From assembly GCA_004557405.1 (NCBI GenBank), contig SFDZ01000006.1, positions 1 to 64,000 of the forward strand: a stretch of 64,000 nt of DNA. Direction: 5' to 3'. The first letter of the stretch is position 1. Every line of letters begins with the position of its first letter. The notes beneath the pieces are model-generated. The model did not search any database. It worked only from the letters and a program-made list of their open reading frames with translations, and had not been told where the DNA came from. Both the position numbers and the translations under genes were made by a program. Positions 54,575 to 63,271 of the stretch are shown piece by piece. The DNA comes from Bacteroidales bacterium (GTDB lineage Bacteria; Bacteroidota; Bacteroidia; Bacteroidales; Paludibacteraceae).

Positions 54575-55411
54575 TTAGTTGAAGAAATCTTCTTCCAGAT
54601 GCGTATCGTTTTGTTCCTGCTGTTGCGACAGTTTGCTCTCGTCGGTGGTCAGCCAGATGTCGATGCGGCGGCCTGTTTCGTAGGCGCTGCCGGCTGCCGG
54701 CGTCTGCCGATAGACGAAAAATGCGCTTTTGTCGGTGGTGTTGGTCAGCGTTTCGTCGTACTCCACCGCCCCGGGCACAAACCGATATTCTGTGATGGCT
54801 GCTTCGGCGGCGGCGGCATTCATGCCTTTCAGGTCGGGCGTGTAGGCTGTTTCGCCTATGGCACGTTCGCCTACCACAAGTGTCAGGCTGGCGCCATCGG
54901 TTATTTTGCTACCCGGAACCACAGCCACGCCACCGGCTTTGACTTCCATCACCAAATCGGGATATTCCGATGGCGTATAATCGATTTTTTCGACGCGAAA
55001 TCCCATGGCTTCCAACGTGGCTTTGGCCTGCCGCGCGGGAAAATTGCGCAAATCGGGCAAGGCTATCTGTTTTTTGCTGCTCGCATTGATGGTCAGATAC
55101 ACCTTTCGACCGAGTTTCACGGGTGTATTGGCGGCCGGCACTTGTTCGATAACTTCGCCGGGCAGTTTGTCGCGCACATACACCGAGTCGACTACCTCGT
55201 AGGCAAGTCCGTTTTTTTTGAGCACCACTTCGGCTTCTTCAGGATAAAATCCGTGCAAATCAGGCACGATTATGGTTTCGCCGTGATGCGTAAATTGGCC
55301 TAACGACACCAAACTGATGCCGGCAATGGCGAACACAAGTATCACGGCAACAAGGATGTTAATCCAAAAAAACTTGCTTTTCAGAAAGTTCCAAACGGTT
55401 TTCAGACTCAT
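54575..55411 (-). CDS. Membrane-anchored PASTA-domain protein
   Basis: A 278-aa protein with a short cytoplasmic tail, one transmembrane helix (about 18-38) and three PASTA domains (about 50-115, 116-185 and 190-262), the sensory modules that bind peptidoglycan or beta-lactams in serine/threonine kinases and penicillin-binding proteins. No kinase or transpeptidase domain is present. The C-terminal tail is Gln/Glu rich. Start is ATG 55411. It is the first gene of the unit with rluD, behind a -7 box. Confidence 0.9.
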   Translation of the reverse strand: MSLKTVWNFLKSKFFWINILVAVILVFAIAGISLVSLGQFTHHGETIIVPDLHGFYPEEAEVVLKKNGLAYEVVDSVYVRDKLPGEVIEQVPAANTPVKLGRKVYLTINASSKKQIALPDLRNFPARQAKATLEAMGFRVEKIDYTPSEYPDLVMEVKAGGVAVVPGSKITDGASLTLVVGERAIGETAYTPDLKGMNAAAAEAAITEYRFVPGAVEYDETLTNTTDKSAFFVYRQTPAAGSAYETGRRIDIWLTTDESKLSQQQEQNDTHLEEDFFN

Positions 55412-55441
55412 GATTGAATATTTGGTTAAAATTCGAGTGAG

Positions 55442-55449
55442 CAAAGATA
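55442..55449 (-). promoter_or_regulatory. -7 promoter box for the PASTA-rluD unit
   Basis: Minus strand reads TATCTTTG, 31 nt before the ATG. A TTTG lies 23 nt further, a little too far for a good -33. Confidence 0.5.
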
Positions 55450-55504
55450 GATATTTTCTTTGGTAATTGCAACAAAATATCGCCGATAATTTTACGCACA
55501 ACGA

Positions 55505-55534
55505 CAAAAAAAGCGAAGATATGCATCTTCACTT
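55505..55534 (-). terminator. Intrinsic terminator after rpmH
   Basis: On the minus strand a 10-bp stem (55534-55525 with 55520-55511, one wobble) with a 4-nt loop ends in a seven-T run, 46 nt past the rpmH stop. Confidence 0.82.
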
Positions 55535-55579
55535 CTCCTGTCGGCAATGTATATTGTCGTTGCTAAAAGACGATTGTCA

Positions 55580-55738
55580 TTAAGCTTTTTTGCAATATTC
55601 GTCCGAAACGGTCAGTTTTTTACGACCATGTGCGCGGCGTGCAGCCAATACACGACGACCGTTTGCCGTTGCCATTCTTTCGCGAAAACCATGTTTGTTT
55701 TTGCGTTTTCTGTTCGAAGGTTGGAATGTTCTTTTCAT
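55580..55738 (-). CDS. rpmH: Ribosomal protein bL34
   Basis: A 52-aa, very basic protein: MKRTFQPSNRKRKNKHGF, then RERMATANGRRVLAARRAHG and RKKLTVSDEYCKKA. The opening and the HGFRERMAT and GRRVLAARRAHGR motifs are those of bL34 of the large subunit. It has its own promoter and terminator and diverges from miaB. No rnpA gene follows, unlike the usual rpmH-rnpA pair in many other phyla. Confidence 0.97.
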   Translation of the reverse strand: MKRTFQPSNRKRKNKHGFRERMATANGRRVLAARRAHGRKKLTVSDEYCKKA

Positions 55739-55784
55739 CTCTTATAGCATTTATATTGTTTCACTTCCGAGCAAATTCGGGTTG

Positions 55785-55815
55785 CAAAGGTACTACTTTT
55801 TTTTTAATCGGCAAT
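55785..55815 (-). promoter_or_regulatory. Promoter for rpmH
   Basis: Minus strand: ATTG at 55815-55812, a 19-nt spacer and TACCTTTG at 55792-55785, 46 nt before the ATG. Confidence 0.65.
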
Positions 55816-55886
55816 ATTTTTGACGTATTTTTTACTAAAAATGCTATTACGACACTTCAATCAACCGATTTTTCAATAAAAAATTG

Positions 55887-55894
55887 TAATTTTG
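55887..55894 (+). promoter_or_regulatory. -7 promoter box for miaB
   Basis: TAATTTTG matches TAnnTTTG, 27 nt before ATG 55922; the in-frame ATG at 55892 lies inside it and is rejected. Confidence 0.55.
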
Positions 55895-55921
55895 CACCTG
55901 TTTTGCTACACACTATTTTAT

Positions 55922-57244
55922 ATGAAACGACTTTTTATCGAAACATACGGCTGCCAAATGAATGTGGCCGATAGCGAAGTGGTGGCTGCCGTCATGCAGT
56001 CGTGCGGGTTCGAACTCACCGACAGCATCGATGCGGCCGACTGCATCATCGTGAACACCTGCTCCATACGCGACAACGCCGAACAACGTGTGTTGGGACG
56101 ACTGCAAAATTTTCAGTCGCTGCGCAAAAAACACGGCACCATCGTTGGCGTCATCGGCTGCATGGCCGAACGCGTGAAAGACGATTTGGTGGACAAATAT
56201 GGTGTCGATTTCGTGGCAGGCCCCGATGCCTACCTCGATTTGCCAAACTTGGTAGGTGCGGCACTACGCGGCGAACGTGCTGTAAACGTGCAACTGTCCA
56301 CCACCGAAACCTATCGCAACGTGCTGCCACGCCGTTTGGGTAATGCCATTTCGGGATTTGTCAGCATTATGCGCGGCTGCAACAATTTTTGCTCGTACTG
56401 CATCGTGCCCTACACGCGCGGACGCGAGCGCAGTCGCGACGTAGAGAGCATTTTGTGCGAAGTGCGCGACCTCGAAACACGCGGCTACAAAGAGATAACG
56501 CTGCTCGGGCAGAATGTCAATTCGTACCATTTCGAAACGGCCGATGGCACCATTGTCGATTTTCCGGCACTGCTCGAAACGGTGGCCCAAGCCGTGCCGA
56601 CCGTGCGCATTCGGTTCACCACATCGCACCCGAAAGATATGAGCGACGCCACGCTGGAGGTGATAGCCAAATATCCGAATGTGTGCAAATTCATTCATCT
56701 GCCTGTGCAGAGCGGCAGCAACGCCGTACTCAAAGCGATGAACCGCAAATATACGCGCGAGTGGTATCTCGACCGCATTGCCGCCATACGCCGCATTGTG
56801 CCCGATGCCGCCATCGGCACCGATGTATTCTGCGGATTCCACGGCGAGACCCTCGACGACCACGCACAAACACTCAGTCTGATGCGCGAAGTGGGATTCG
56901 ACAGCGCCTTTATGTTCAAATATTCCGAACGGCCGGGCACCTTTGCCGCCAAACATCTGCCCGACAACATTGCCGAAGAGGAAAAAGTACGCCGTCTGAA
57001 TGAAATCATCGCCCTGCAATTGGAGTTGAGCCTCGAATCGAATCGGCGCGATGTAGGCAAAACGTTCGAAGTGTTGGTCGAAGGCCGCTCGAAACGGTCG
57101 GCCGACGATATGTGCGGCCGCACGTCGCAAAACAAATTGGTGGTTTTCCCGAAAGAGTCGGCCAAGATAGGCGATTTGGTACAAGTGCACATCGACGAGG
57201 CCTCGGCGGCCACCCTTATCGGCAAAATAGTACCGCAGCCTTAA
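55922..57244 (+). CDS. miaB: tRNA-2-methylthio-N6-dimethylallyladenosine synthase MiaB
   Basis: A 440-aa radical SAM methylthiotransferase acting on A37 of tRNAs reading codons that start with U. The N-terminal cluster domain begins ETYGCQMNVADSEVV (Cys11), the radical SAM motif is CNNFCSYC (Cys153, 157, 160), and a TRAM domain ends the protein (about 375-440, FEVLVEGRSKRS). Length is normal. It is followed 19 nt later by an MFS transporter gene. Confidence 0.97.
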   Translation: MKRLFIETYGCQMNVADSEVVAAVMQSCGFELTDSIDAADCIIVNTCSIRDNAEQRVLGRLQNFQSLRKKHGTIVGVIGCMAERVKDDLVDKYGVDFVAGPDAYLDLPNLVGAALRGERAVNVQLSTTETYRNVLPRRLGNAISGFVSIMRGCNNFCSYCIVPYTRGRERSRDVESILCEVRDLETRGYKEITLLGQNVNSYHFETADGTIVDFPALLETVAQAVPTVRIRFTTSHPKDMSDATLEVIAKYPNVCKFIHLPVQSGSNAVLKAMNRKYTREWYLDRIAAIRRIVPDAAIGTDVFCGFHGETLDDHAQTLSLMREVGFDSAFMFKYSERPGTFAAKHLPDNIAEEEKVRRLNEIIALQLELSLESNRRDVGKTFEVLVEGRSKRSADDMCGRTSQNKLVVFPKESAKIGDLVQVHIDEASAATLIGKIVPQP

Positions 57245-57263
57245 AAGTTTTGTTTCGGTCTAT

Positions 57264-58454
57264 ATGGAAACGCCCGCCAACGAAAAACTATGGAACGCCA
57301 ACTACATGAAGTTGTGGGTAGCCAATTTCATGCTGTTTTTTTCGTTCATGTTGCTGATGCCGCTGCTGCCCATCTATCTGAGCGACACTTTTGCCACCGA
57401 CAAACAGACGATAGGCATTGTGTTGTCGGGCTACACGATTACGGCACTGTTGGTGCGCCCGTTCAGCGGTTTTGTGGTCGATAGTTTTCCGCGAAAAACC
57501 GTATTGTTGATCTGCTATTTTTTGTTTTTCATCTTTTTTGCCGGCTATTTTATTGGCGGTTCGTTAGTGCTTTTTGCGGTGATACGCACGTTACATGGAG
57601 CGCCGTTTGGTGCCACTACAGTAGCCAACAGCACCGTTGTCATCGATGTGTTGCCGGCCTCGCGGCGCGCTGAAGGCATCGGCTACTATGGTTTGAGCAA
57701 CAACATTGCCACGGCGCTCGGACCGTCGGTGGGTATCTATCTGTACGATGCTTACCACAATTTCGATTTGGTATTTTTGTTGGCTTTGGTGGTGTCGTGC
57801 ATCGGCCTCATTATCGATGCCACCATCAGGGTGCAACGGCGTGTCGCGCCAGCGTGTCCGCAGCGGCCGGTGTCGTTCGACCGCTTTTTTCTGCTGAAAG
57901 GTTGGGCGCAAAGCCTCACGCTCATGCTGTTGTCGTTTGCTTACGGTATCGTATCGACCTATTTGGCCATTTACGGCCGGGAGGAGTTGGGCATAACCGG
58001 TGGCACCGGCGCATTTTTTGCGCTATTCGCCATCGGGCTGATGTTGTCGCGCACGTTTGGCAGCATGCTGCTTCGTCGCGGATTCATCACAGGCAATGCG
58101 TCGGTAGGCATAGTGGTGGCGTTGTGCGGCTATCTGACCTTTGCCGGTGTGCCACATTTGGCCGGTTATTATGGTTCGGCCTTTATCATCGGCATTGGTT
58201 TGGGATTGCTGTTTCCGGCGTTTCAGAATATGTTTATCAACATGGCTGAACACAGTCGGCGCGGCACGGCCAACTCCACCATGCTGACCTCGTGGGATGT
58301 GGGCATCGGTGCCGGCATACTTGTGGGCGGCATCGTGGCCGAACGTTTTGGTTACCATTGGGCCTTTTGGCTGGCGTGCATGGTTTACACGCTGGGCGGC
58401 GTACTTTTCTTTGCCTTCGCGCGCGCGCATTTCATGCGGCACCGGCTACGGTGA
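57264..58454 (+). CDS. Major facilitator superfamily transporter
   Basis: A 396-aa membrane protein with about twelve helices in two halves and the MFS loop motif GFVVDSFPRKTVLL between helices 2 and 3. The family is broad; members near this type export drugs or small metabolites. Substrate is unknown. It follows miaB closely and is convergent with mrp. Confidence 0.85.
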   Translation: METPANEKLWNANYMKLWVANFMLFFSFMLLMPLLPIYLSDTFATDKQTIGIVLSGYTITALLVRPFSGFVVDSFPRKTVLLICYFLFFIFFAGYFIGGSLVLFAVIRTLHGAPFGATTVANSTVVIDVLPASRRAEGIGYYGLSNNIATALGPSVGIYLYDAYHNFDLVFLLALVVSCIGLIIDATIRVQRRVAPACPQRPVSFDRFFLLKGWAQSLTLMLLSFAYGIVSTYLAIYGREELGITGGTGAFFALFAIGLMLSRTFGSMLLRRGFITGNASVGIVVALCGYLTFAGVPHLAGYYGSAFIIGIGLGLLFPAFQNMFINMAEHSRRGTANSTMLTSWDVGIGAGILVGGIVAERFGYHWAFWLACMVYTLGGVLFFAFARAHFMRHRLR

Positions 58455-58474
58455 TACAAAAAAAACGAATTTGT

Positions 58475-59548
58475 TTAATGTTTTGCGGGCTGTTCCACGG
58501 CTGCGGCCACACGTTCAGCCAAGGTGCGGAAAATATCGCTCAAAACAGTATTATCGCGCAAGGCCACAGGTGCGCCATCGTCGCCACTGTCGCAAATGCT
58601 TTGCACTATCGGTATTTGTGCCAGCAAAGCGATGTTTTTCTCTTCGGCCAAACGGCGACAACCCTCTTTGCCGAAGATGTAATAGCGATTTTCGGGCAGT
58701 TCGGCCGGCGTGAACCACGCCATATTCTCCACCAAGCCGATAATCGGCACGGCGATTTTGTTGTTTTCGAACATCTGTATGCCTTTGCGTGCATCGGCCA
58801 GCGCCACTTGTTGCGGCGTGCTGACCACAATGGCGCCATCGAGGCGGAGTGCCTGCACCAAAGTCAAGTGGATGTCGCTCGTGCCGGGCGGCAGGTCTAT
58901 CACAAAATAATCCAAATCGCCCCACAAGGCATCGTTTATCAACTGTTTGAGCGCATTGCCGGCCATGCCGCCACGCCACACAAGGGCAGTATCGGGGTCG
59001 ACAAAAAAACCGATGGAAAGAATTTTGATGCCGTATTTTTCGATAGGCACAATCCAATCTTTGCCATCGATATTTTCGGCTACGGGACGCGCATCTTCTA
59101 TGTCGAACATTTTTGGAATCGATGGCCCAAATATATCGGCATCGAGCAATCCGACTTTGTAGCCAAGTTTGGCAAGCGCTACGGCCAGATTGGCCGACAC
59201 GGTCGATTTGCCGACACCGCCTTTGCCCGACGACACCGCAACGATGTGTTTGACTTGCGGCAGCGGTTTGGCAGCGACCACGGGCGGCGCCTGCCGATAT
59301 TTGATACTGATGTTGCCCACAATGTCCACTTCGGGCGACACATACGTCAGCACAGCCTGCTCGCACGCCTTGACCAACGACCGCGCGAAGGGGTCGTTTG
59401 CCTTGTCGAACACCAACGAAAAACTCACTTTCAGCCCTTCGATGCGCAAATCGTCCTCCACCATATCGGACGACACAATGTCTTTGCCCGTGCCGGGATA
59501 GCGCACATGTGTCAACGCATCGAGAATCAATTTCGGATATAAAGTCAT
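58475..59548 (-). CDS. mrp: Mrp/NBP35 (ApbC) Fe-S carrier ATPase
   Basis: A 357-aa P-loop ATPase with an N-terminal DUF59/MIP18-like domain (about 1-85), a deviant Walker A SGKGGVGKS (107-115) and Walker B-type segment DLPPGTSD. Family members carry Fe-S clusters to target proteins. The C-terminal CxxC that usually holds the cluster is replaced here by NMAWFTPAELPENRYY, with no cysteine pair. Start is ATG 59548 and a -7 box lies 23 nt upstream. Confidence 0.92.
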   Translation of the reverse strand: MTLYPKLILDALTHVRYPGTGKDIVSSDMVEDDLRIEGLKVSFSLVFDKANDPFARSLVKACEQAVLTYVSPEVDIVGNISIKYRQAPPVVAAKPLPQVKHIVAVSSGKGGVGKSTVSANLAVALAKLGYKVGLLDADIFGPSIPKMFDIEDARPVAENIDGKDWIVPIEKYGIKILSIGFFVDPDTALVWRGGMAGNALKQLINDALWGDLDYFVIDLPPGTSDIHLTLVQALRLDGAIVVSTPQQVALADARKGIQMFENNKIAVPIIGLVENMAWFTPAELPENRYYIFGKEGCRRLAEEKNIALLAQIPIVQSICDSGDDGAPVALRDNTVLSDIFRTLAERVAAAVEQPAKH

Positions 59549-59570
59549 GACAGTTACACTTAATTGTGTG

Positions 59571-59578
59571 CAAAAGTA
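59571..59578 (-). promoter_or_regulatory. -7 promoter box for mrp
   Basis: Minus strand reads TACTTTTG, a match to TAnnTTTG, 23 nt before the mrp ATG. No clear -33. Confidence 0.5.
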
Positions 59579-59645
59579 CAAAAAAATCCGATAAACACCC
59601 ATCATTTTTTTGTAATCCGATAAATTTATTTTCGCCAAAAATTTG

Positions 59646-59653
59646 TATCTTTG
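59646..59653 (+). promoter_or_regulatory. -7 promoter box for the DUF5606 gene
   Basis: TATCTTTG, 81 nt before ATG 59735, leaving a leader with a 5' hairpin. Confidence 0.55.
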
Positions 59654-59664
59654 CAAATTGGAAT

Positions 59665-59692
59665 CGTTGGCACGGAAATTGCTCCGTCAACG
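59665..59692 (+). promoter_or_regulatory. 5'-UTR hairpin of the DUF5606 gene
   Basis: CGTTG pairs with CAACG (59665-59669 with 59688-59692) and ACGGA with TCCGT (59672-59676 with 59683-59687), split by a 2-nt bulge, around loop AATTGC. It should start within a few nt of the transcript 5' end. Confidence 0.5.
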
Positions 59693-59734
59693 AACAGAAA
59701 AAGATTGATTTTTATCACCAAACAAAACAAAATT

Positions 59735-60151
59735 ATGCTTAGAAAAATTTTGACCATCACCGGTCGCCCGGGCTTGTACAAAGTGATTGCCCAATCGAAC
59801 AACAAGATGATTATTGTGGAATCGCTCATCGACAAAAAACGCACGCCGTCGTTTGCCAACGAGAAAGCCGTGGCGCTGGCCGACATTGCCATGTTTACCA
59901 ACGACGACGAAAAACCTTTGCGCGAAGTGCTCGAAGCCGTCAAACAGAAAGAGAATGGCCAAAAAGCCTCCGTTGACCCGAAAGCATCGGGCGCCGAACT
60001 ATTTGCATGGTTCGAGAGCGTACTGCCCGATTTCGACCGCGACCGCGTACATCCGGGCGACGTCAAAAAACTCGTTCAGTGGTACAATCTGCTGATAGAG
60101 AACGGAATAACCGATTTTTCGGAACAAACCGAAGCGGTCGAGGAAGCCTAA
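59735..60151 (+). CDS. DUF5606 protein
   Basis: A 138-aa protein beginning MLRKILTITGRPGLYKVIAQ, the conserved start of DUF5606, followed by an SH3-like beta part (about 1-60) and an alpha-helical part (about 60-130, with VHPGDVKKLVQWYNLL). The family is common in Bacteroidota and its role is unknown; the fold hints at nucleic-acid or protein binding. The in-frame start at 59651 is inside the promoter and is rejected. Confidence 0.88.
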   Translation: MLRKILTITGRPGLYKVIAQSNNKMIIVESLIDKKRTPSFANEKAVALADIAMFTNDDEKPLREVLEAVKQKENGQKASVDPKASGAELFAWFESVLPDFDRDRVHPGDVKKLVQWYNLLIENGITDFSEQTEAVEEA

Positions 60152-60230
60152 CAACACGGAAAATCCGTCGTTGTACGATGCCTCGAAAAACGACACCATA
60201 AAAAAAACAATAAACCTGTTTCATACAACT

Positions 60231-62000
60231 ATGAAGAGAGAAATAAAATTCAGCCTCGTCTATCGCGACATGTGGCAATCGTCGGGCAAATATGTGCCGC
60301 GTCGCGACCAACTTGCCAAAGTGGCGCCCGTCATCATCGACATGGGTTGTTTTGCTCGCGTCGAAACCAACGGCGGCGCATCGGAGCAAGTGAATCTGCT
60401 CTACGGCGAAAATCCGAACTTGGCCGTACGCACATTCACCAAGCCTTTCCACGAAGCCGGCATACAGACACACATGCTCGACCGCGGGCTGAACGGCCTG
60501 CGCATGAATCCCGTTCCGGCCGATGTGCGCCAACTGATGTACAAAGTGAAACACGCACAAGGCACCGACATCACCCGCATATTCTGCGGATTGAACGACC
60601 CGCGCAACATCATTCCGTCAATTCGCTGGGCTAAAGAGGCCGGCATGACGGCACAAGCCGCCATGTGCATCACACACTCGCCAGTGCACACGGTCGATTA
60701 CTACATCGACTTGGCCGAACAACTCATCGAAGGCGGTGCGCAAGAGATTTGCCTGAAAGATATGGCCGGCATAGGGCGTCCAGCCACCTTGGGCAAGATA
60801 GTGGCAGCCATCAAAGCCAAACATCCCGACATCACCATTCAGTATCACGGGCACTCGGGTCCCGGATTTTCGGTAGCCAGCATGCTCGAAGTGGCCAAGG
60901 CCGGTGCCGACATCCTCGATGTGGCCATCGAACCGCTCAGTTGGGGCATGGTGCACCCCGACGTCATCACCATACAAGCCATGCTGAAAGACGCCGGTTT
61001 TGCAGTGCCCGACATCAACATGAAAGCCTACATGGAAGCCCGTCGCCTGACGCAAAGTTTCATCGACGACTTTTTGGGCTATTGGATCGACCCGCGCAAC
61101 TCCAAGATGACATCGCTGTTGGTAGGTTGCGGCCTGCCCGGCGGCATGATGGGTTCGCTGATGGCCGACCTGAAAGGCATTCACGCCGCCATCAATGCCA
61201 ACCTGCGCAAACGCGGCGAAAGCGAACTGTCGGAAGACGCGCTGCTCGTCGAACTGTTCGACGAGGTACAACGCATTTGGCCGATGCTTGGCACACCATG
61301 TTTGGTAACGCCATTCTCGCAGTATGTGAAAAACGCGGCGCTGATGAATCTCTTCTCCAAATCGATGGGCGAAGCACCATTCACACGCATGGATCCGGCT
61401 ATGTGGGGCATGATTCTCGGCAAATCGGGTAAACTGCCCGGACAACTCGCACCCGAAATCGTCAAATTGGCCGAAGAAAAAGGCTACGAATTCTACACCG
61501 ACGACCCGCAAAAACTCTATCCCGACGTGCTGCCCGAATACATCAAACAGATGGAAGAACTCGGCTGGGATCGCGGGCAAGACGACGAAGAACTATTCGA
61601 ATTTGCCATGCACGAAAAACAGTATCGCGAATACAAAAGCGGCCAAGCCAAAGACCAATTCAACAAAGACCTGCTCGAGCGCATGGAAAAAGCGGCTGCC
61701 GGCGGCAAACAGGTTACGTTCATCTCGGCGGCCGACAAACGCGCCATTCTGCATCCGAATGCCGAACCGATAGCCGCCACGGCAAGCGGACGACTGATGT
61801 GGGAGTTCGACTATATCGACAAATCGGTGAAACCGCACGAAGGCAAGCCATACAAAGCCGACGAAGTGCTGTGTGCCCTTCAGACGAACGGCCGTGGTTT
61901 GGAAATAATGACCGCTCCATTCGCAGGTAAAATCATCGAACCATTGGAACAAGGCGCCGTAGTACAAAAGGGCGACATCATTGCCTACATCGAAAAATAG
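60231..62000 (+). CDS. Pyruvate carboxylase subunit B / oxaloacetate decarboxylase alpha-like protein, biotin lysine absent
   Basis: A 589-aa protein with a carboxyltransferase TIM barrel (about 1-300; metal and active-site blocks DMGCFARVETNGG and CLKDMAGI with the carboxylated Lys), a PYC/OADA helical domain (about 300-470) and a C-terminal half-barrel resembling a biotinyl domain (about 540-589). The usual AMKM biotin site is replaced by LCALQTNGRGLEIMTAP, so it has no acceptor lysine at that place. It may receive biotin from a separate carrier, as in multisubunit decarboxylases, or do something else. No carrier or membrane subunit gene is adjacent. Start ATG 60231 is favoured by family alignment. 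Confidence 0.85.
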   Translation: MKREIKFSLVYRDMWQSSGKYVPRRDQLAKVAPVIIDMGCFARVETNGGASEQVNLLYGENPNLAVRTFTKPFHEAGIQTHMLDRGLNGLRMNPVPADVRQLMYKVKHAQGTDITRIFCGLNDPRNIIPSIRWAKEAGMTAQAAMCITHSPVHTVDYYIDLAEQLIEGGAQEICLKDMAGIGRPATLGKIVAAIKAKHPDITIQYHGHSGPGFSVASMLEVAKAGADILDVAIEPLSWGMVHPDVITIQAMLKDAGFAVPDINMKAYMEARRLTQSFIDDFLGYWIDPRNSKMTSLLVGCGLPGGMMGSLMADLKGIHAAINANLRKRGESELSEDALLVELFDEVQRIWPMLGTPCLVTPFSQYVKNAALMNLFSKSMGEAPFTRMDPAMWGMILGKSGKLPGQLAPEIVKLAEEKGYEFYTDDPQKLYPDVLPEYIKQMEELGWDRGQDDEELFEFAMHEKQYREYKSGQAKDQFNKDLLERMEKAAAGGKQVTFISAADKRAILHPNAEPIAATASGRLMWEFDYIDKSVKPHEGKPYKADEVLCALQTNGRGLEIMTAPFAGKIIEPLEQGAVVQKGDIIAYIEK

Positions 62001-62006
62001 TTGCCG

Positions 62007-62543
62007 ATGCTGACGTTCGACACACAACGCCACCTCGATGCACACACCCAAGCGTGGTTGGTACATCTGTTCGAGAGCGCTTTTCCGCCCGAAGAACGCC
62101 GCCGTACGACACAGTTGCTCGACCTGATAGAATCGGGCAGAACAACTTGTCATACAGCGTATTACGATGGCAAGTGTGCTGCTTTTTTGACCGAATGGAA
62201 CCTTGGCGACTTTCGTTATGGCGAATATTTCGCCGTCGATGCCGGTCTGCGGGGACAAAACATCGGTTCTGCCACGATGCAGCATGTGCTATCGTTGAGC
62301 CAACAGCCGTTTGTGCTCGAAGTGGAATTGCCCGACACCGACATTGCCCAACGACGCATCGCCTTTTACGAACGTATCGGGTTTGTGCTGTGCGAAAAGC
62401 ACTATCTGCAACCGCCTTATAACGAGGGGTTTCCGGCTGTTCCACTGCGTTTGATGGAGTACGGCGGCCAACTGACAAAAACCGATTTCGACCAAGTAGC
62501 GCACACGTTACATCGTGTTGTGTATAACCAAACCAACGTATGA
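62007..62543 (+). CDS. GNAT-family N-acetyltransferase
   Basis: A 178-aa protein with the acetyl-CoA binding motif in RGQNIGSATMQHVL (Arg/Gln-x-x-Gly-x-Gly/Ala type) and a C-terminal FYERIGFVLCEKHYLQPPY segment typical of the fold. Substrate unknown. ATG 62007 is chosen over TTG 62001. It is 6 nt after the previous stop and overlaps the next gene by 4 nt (ATGA at 62540). Confidence 0.85.
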   Translation: MLTFDTQRHLDAHTQAWLVHLFESAFPPEERRRTTQLLDLIESGRTTCHTAYYDGKCAAFLTEWNLGDFRYGEYFAVDAGLRGQNIGSATMQHVLSLSQQPFVLEVELPDTDIAQRRIAFYERIGFVLCEKHYLQPPYNEGFPAVPLRLMEYGGQLTKTDFDQVAHTLHRVVYNQTNV

Positions 62544-63259
62544 CACGCCTGCTGAACACACTACTATTGGCACTCTGTTGCCTGCCGACGAGTGCTGCGC
62601 CCAACGACCCGACGCTCTTTGCCGCCTACTTGGCACAGGACGTTGACACTTGGCGCAAAGTAGTGGAACAAACCGATTGCAGCACACGCGATGCCTTGGC
62701 CGACCTTGTCAACTACGAATATGGTTACATCGGTTTCTGCCTCGCACGCAACGACGAAACACAAGCCACCACAACCATCGCGCGCACCCACAAACACCTC
62801 GAGACATTGCAGACGATGGGTTACGACGAAGCCATGCTGAACATGTATCGTTCGGCATTGGCGGCTTTCGAATTGTCGATGAACCACTCCAAGTTTGCCA
62901 CCTTAGGCATCAAAAGTGTCAAGTTGGCACATCTGGCAGCCCAACAGGCTCCCAAAAATCCCTATGTACTGAGCCTGAACGGCAACACCTATTTCTATAG
63001 GCCGGCGCTGTTCGGCGGTTCCAAAAGCAAAGCCATCGAACTCTACACCGAATCGGTCAGACAATTCGAGACGCAAAAACTGACGCAAAACAATTGGAAC
63101 TACATAGCCACACTGCTCACATTGGCACAGGCGTACGAAAAAACCGGCGAATTGGCCAAAGCCAAGGCTGTTTGCAGCAAACTATTGGGCATCGTTCCCA
63201 ATTTCGTCTATCTGCGCGACACCTATTACCCCGCATTGCTGAAAAAAATAAACGATTAA
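62540..63259 (+). CDS. Secreted helical-repeat (TPR-like) protein
   Basis: A 239-aa exported protein: signal peptide (MTRLLNTLLLALCCLPTSA, then AP), followed by helical pairs with TPR-like spacing, clearest near the C-terminus (YIATLLTLAQAYEKTGELAK, about 187-206). TPR proteins act as scaffolds; the partner is unknown. Start overlaps the GNAT gene stop. The next gene is a T9SS cargo 12 nt downstream. Confidence 0.75.
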   Translation: MTRLLNTLLLALCCLPTSAAPNDPTLFAAYLAQDVDTWRKVVEQTDCSTRDALADLVNYEYGYIGFCLARNDETQATTTIARTHKHLETLQTMGYDEAMLNMYRSALAAFELSMNHSKFATLGIKSVKLAHLAAQQAPKNPYVLSLNGNTYFYRPALFGGSKSKAIELYTESVRQFETQKLTQNNWNYIATLLTLAQAYEKTGELAKAKAVCSKLLGIVPNFVYLRDTYYPALLKKIND

Positions 63260-63271
63260 CACACACCAACC

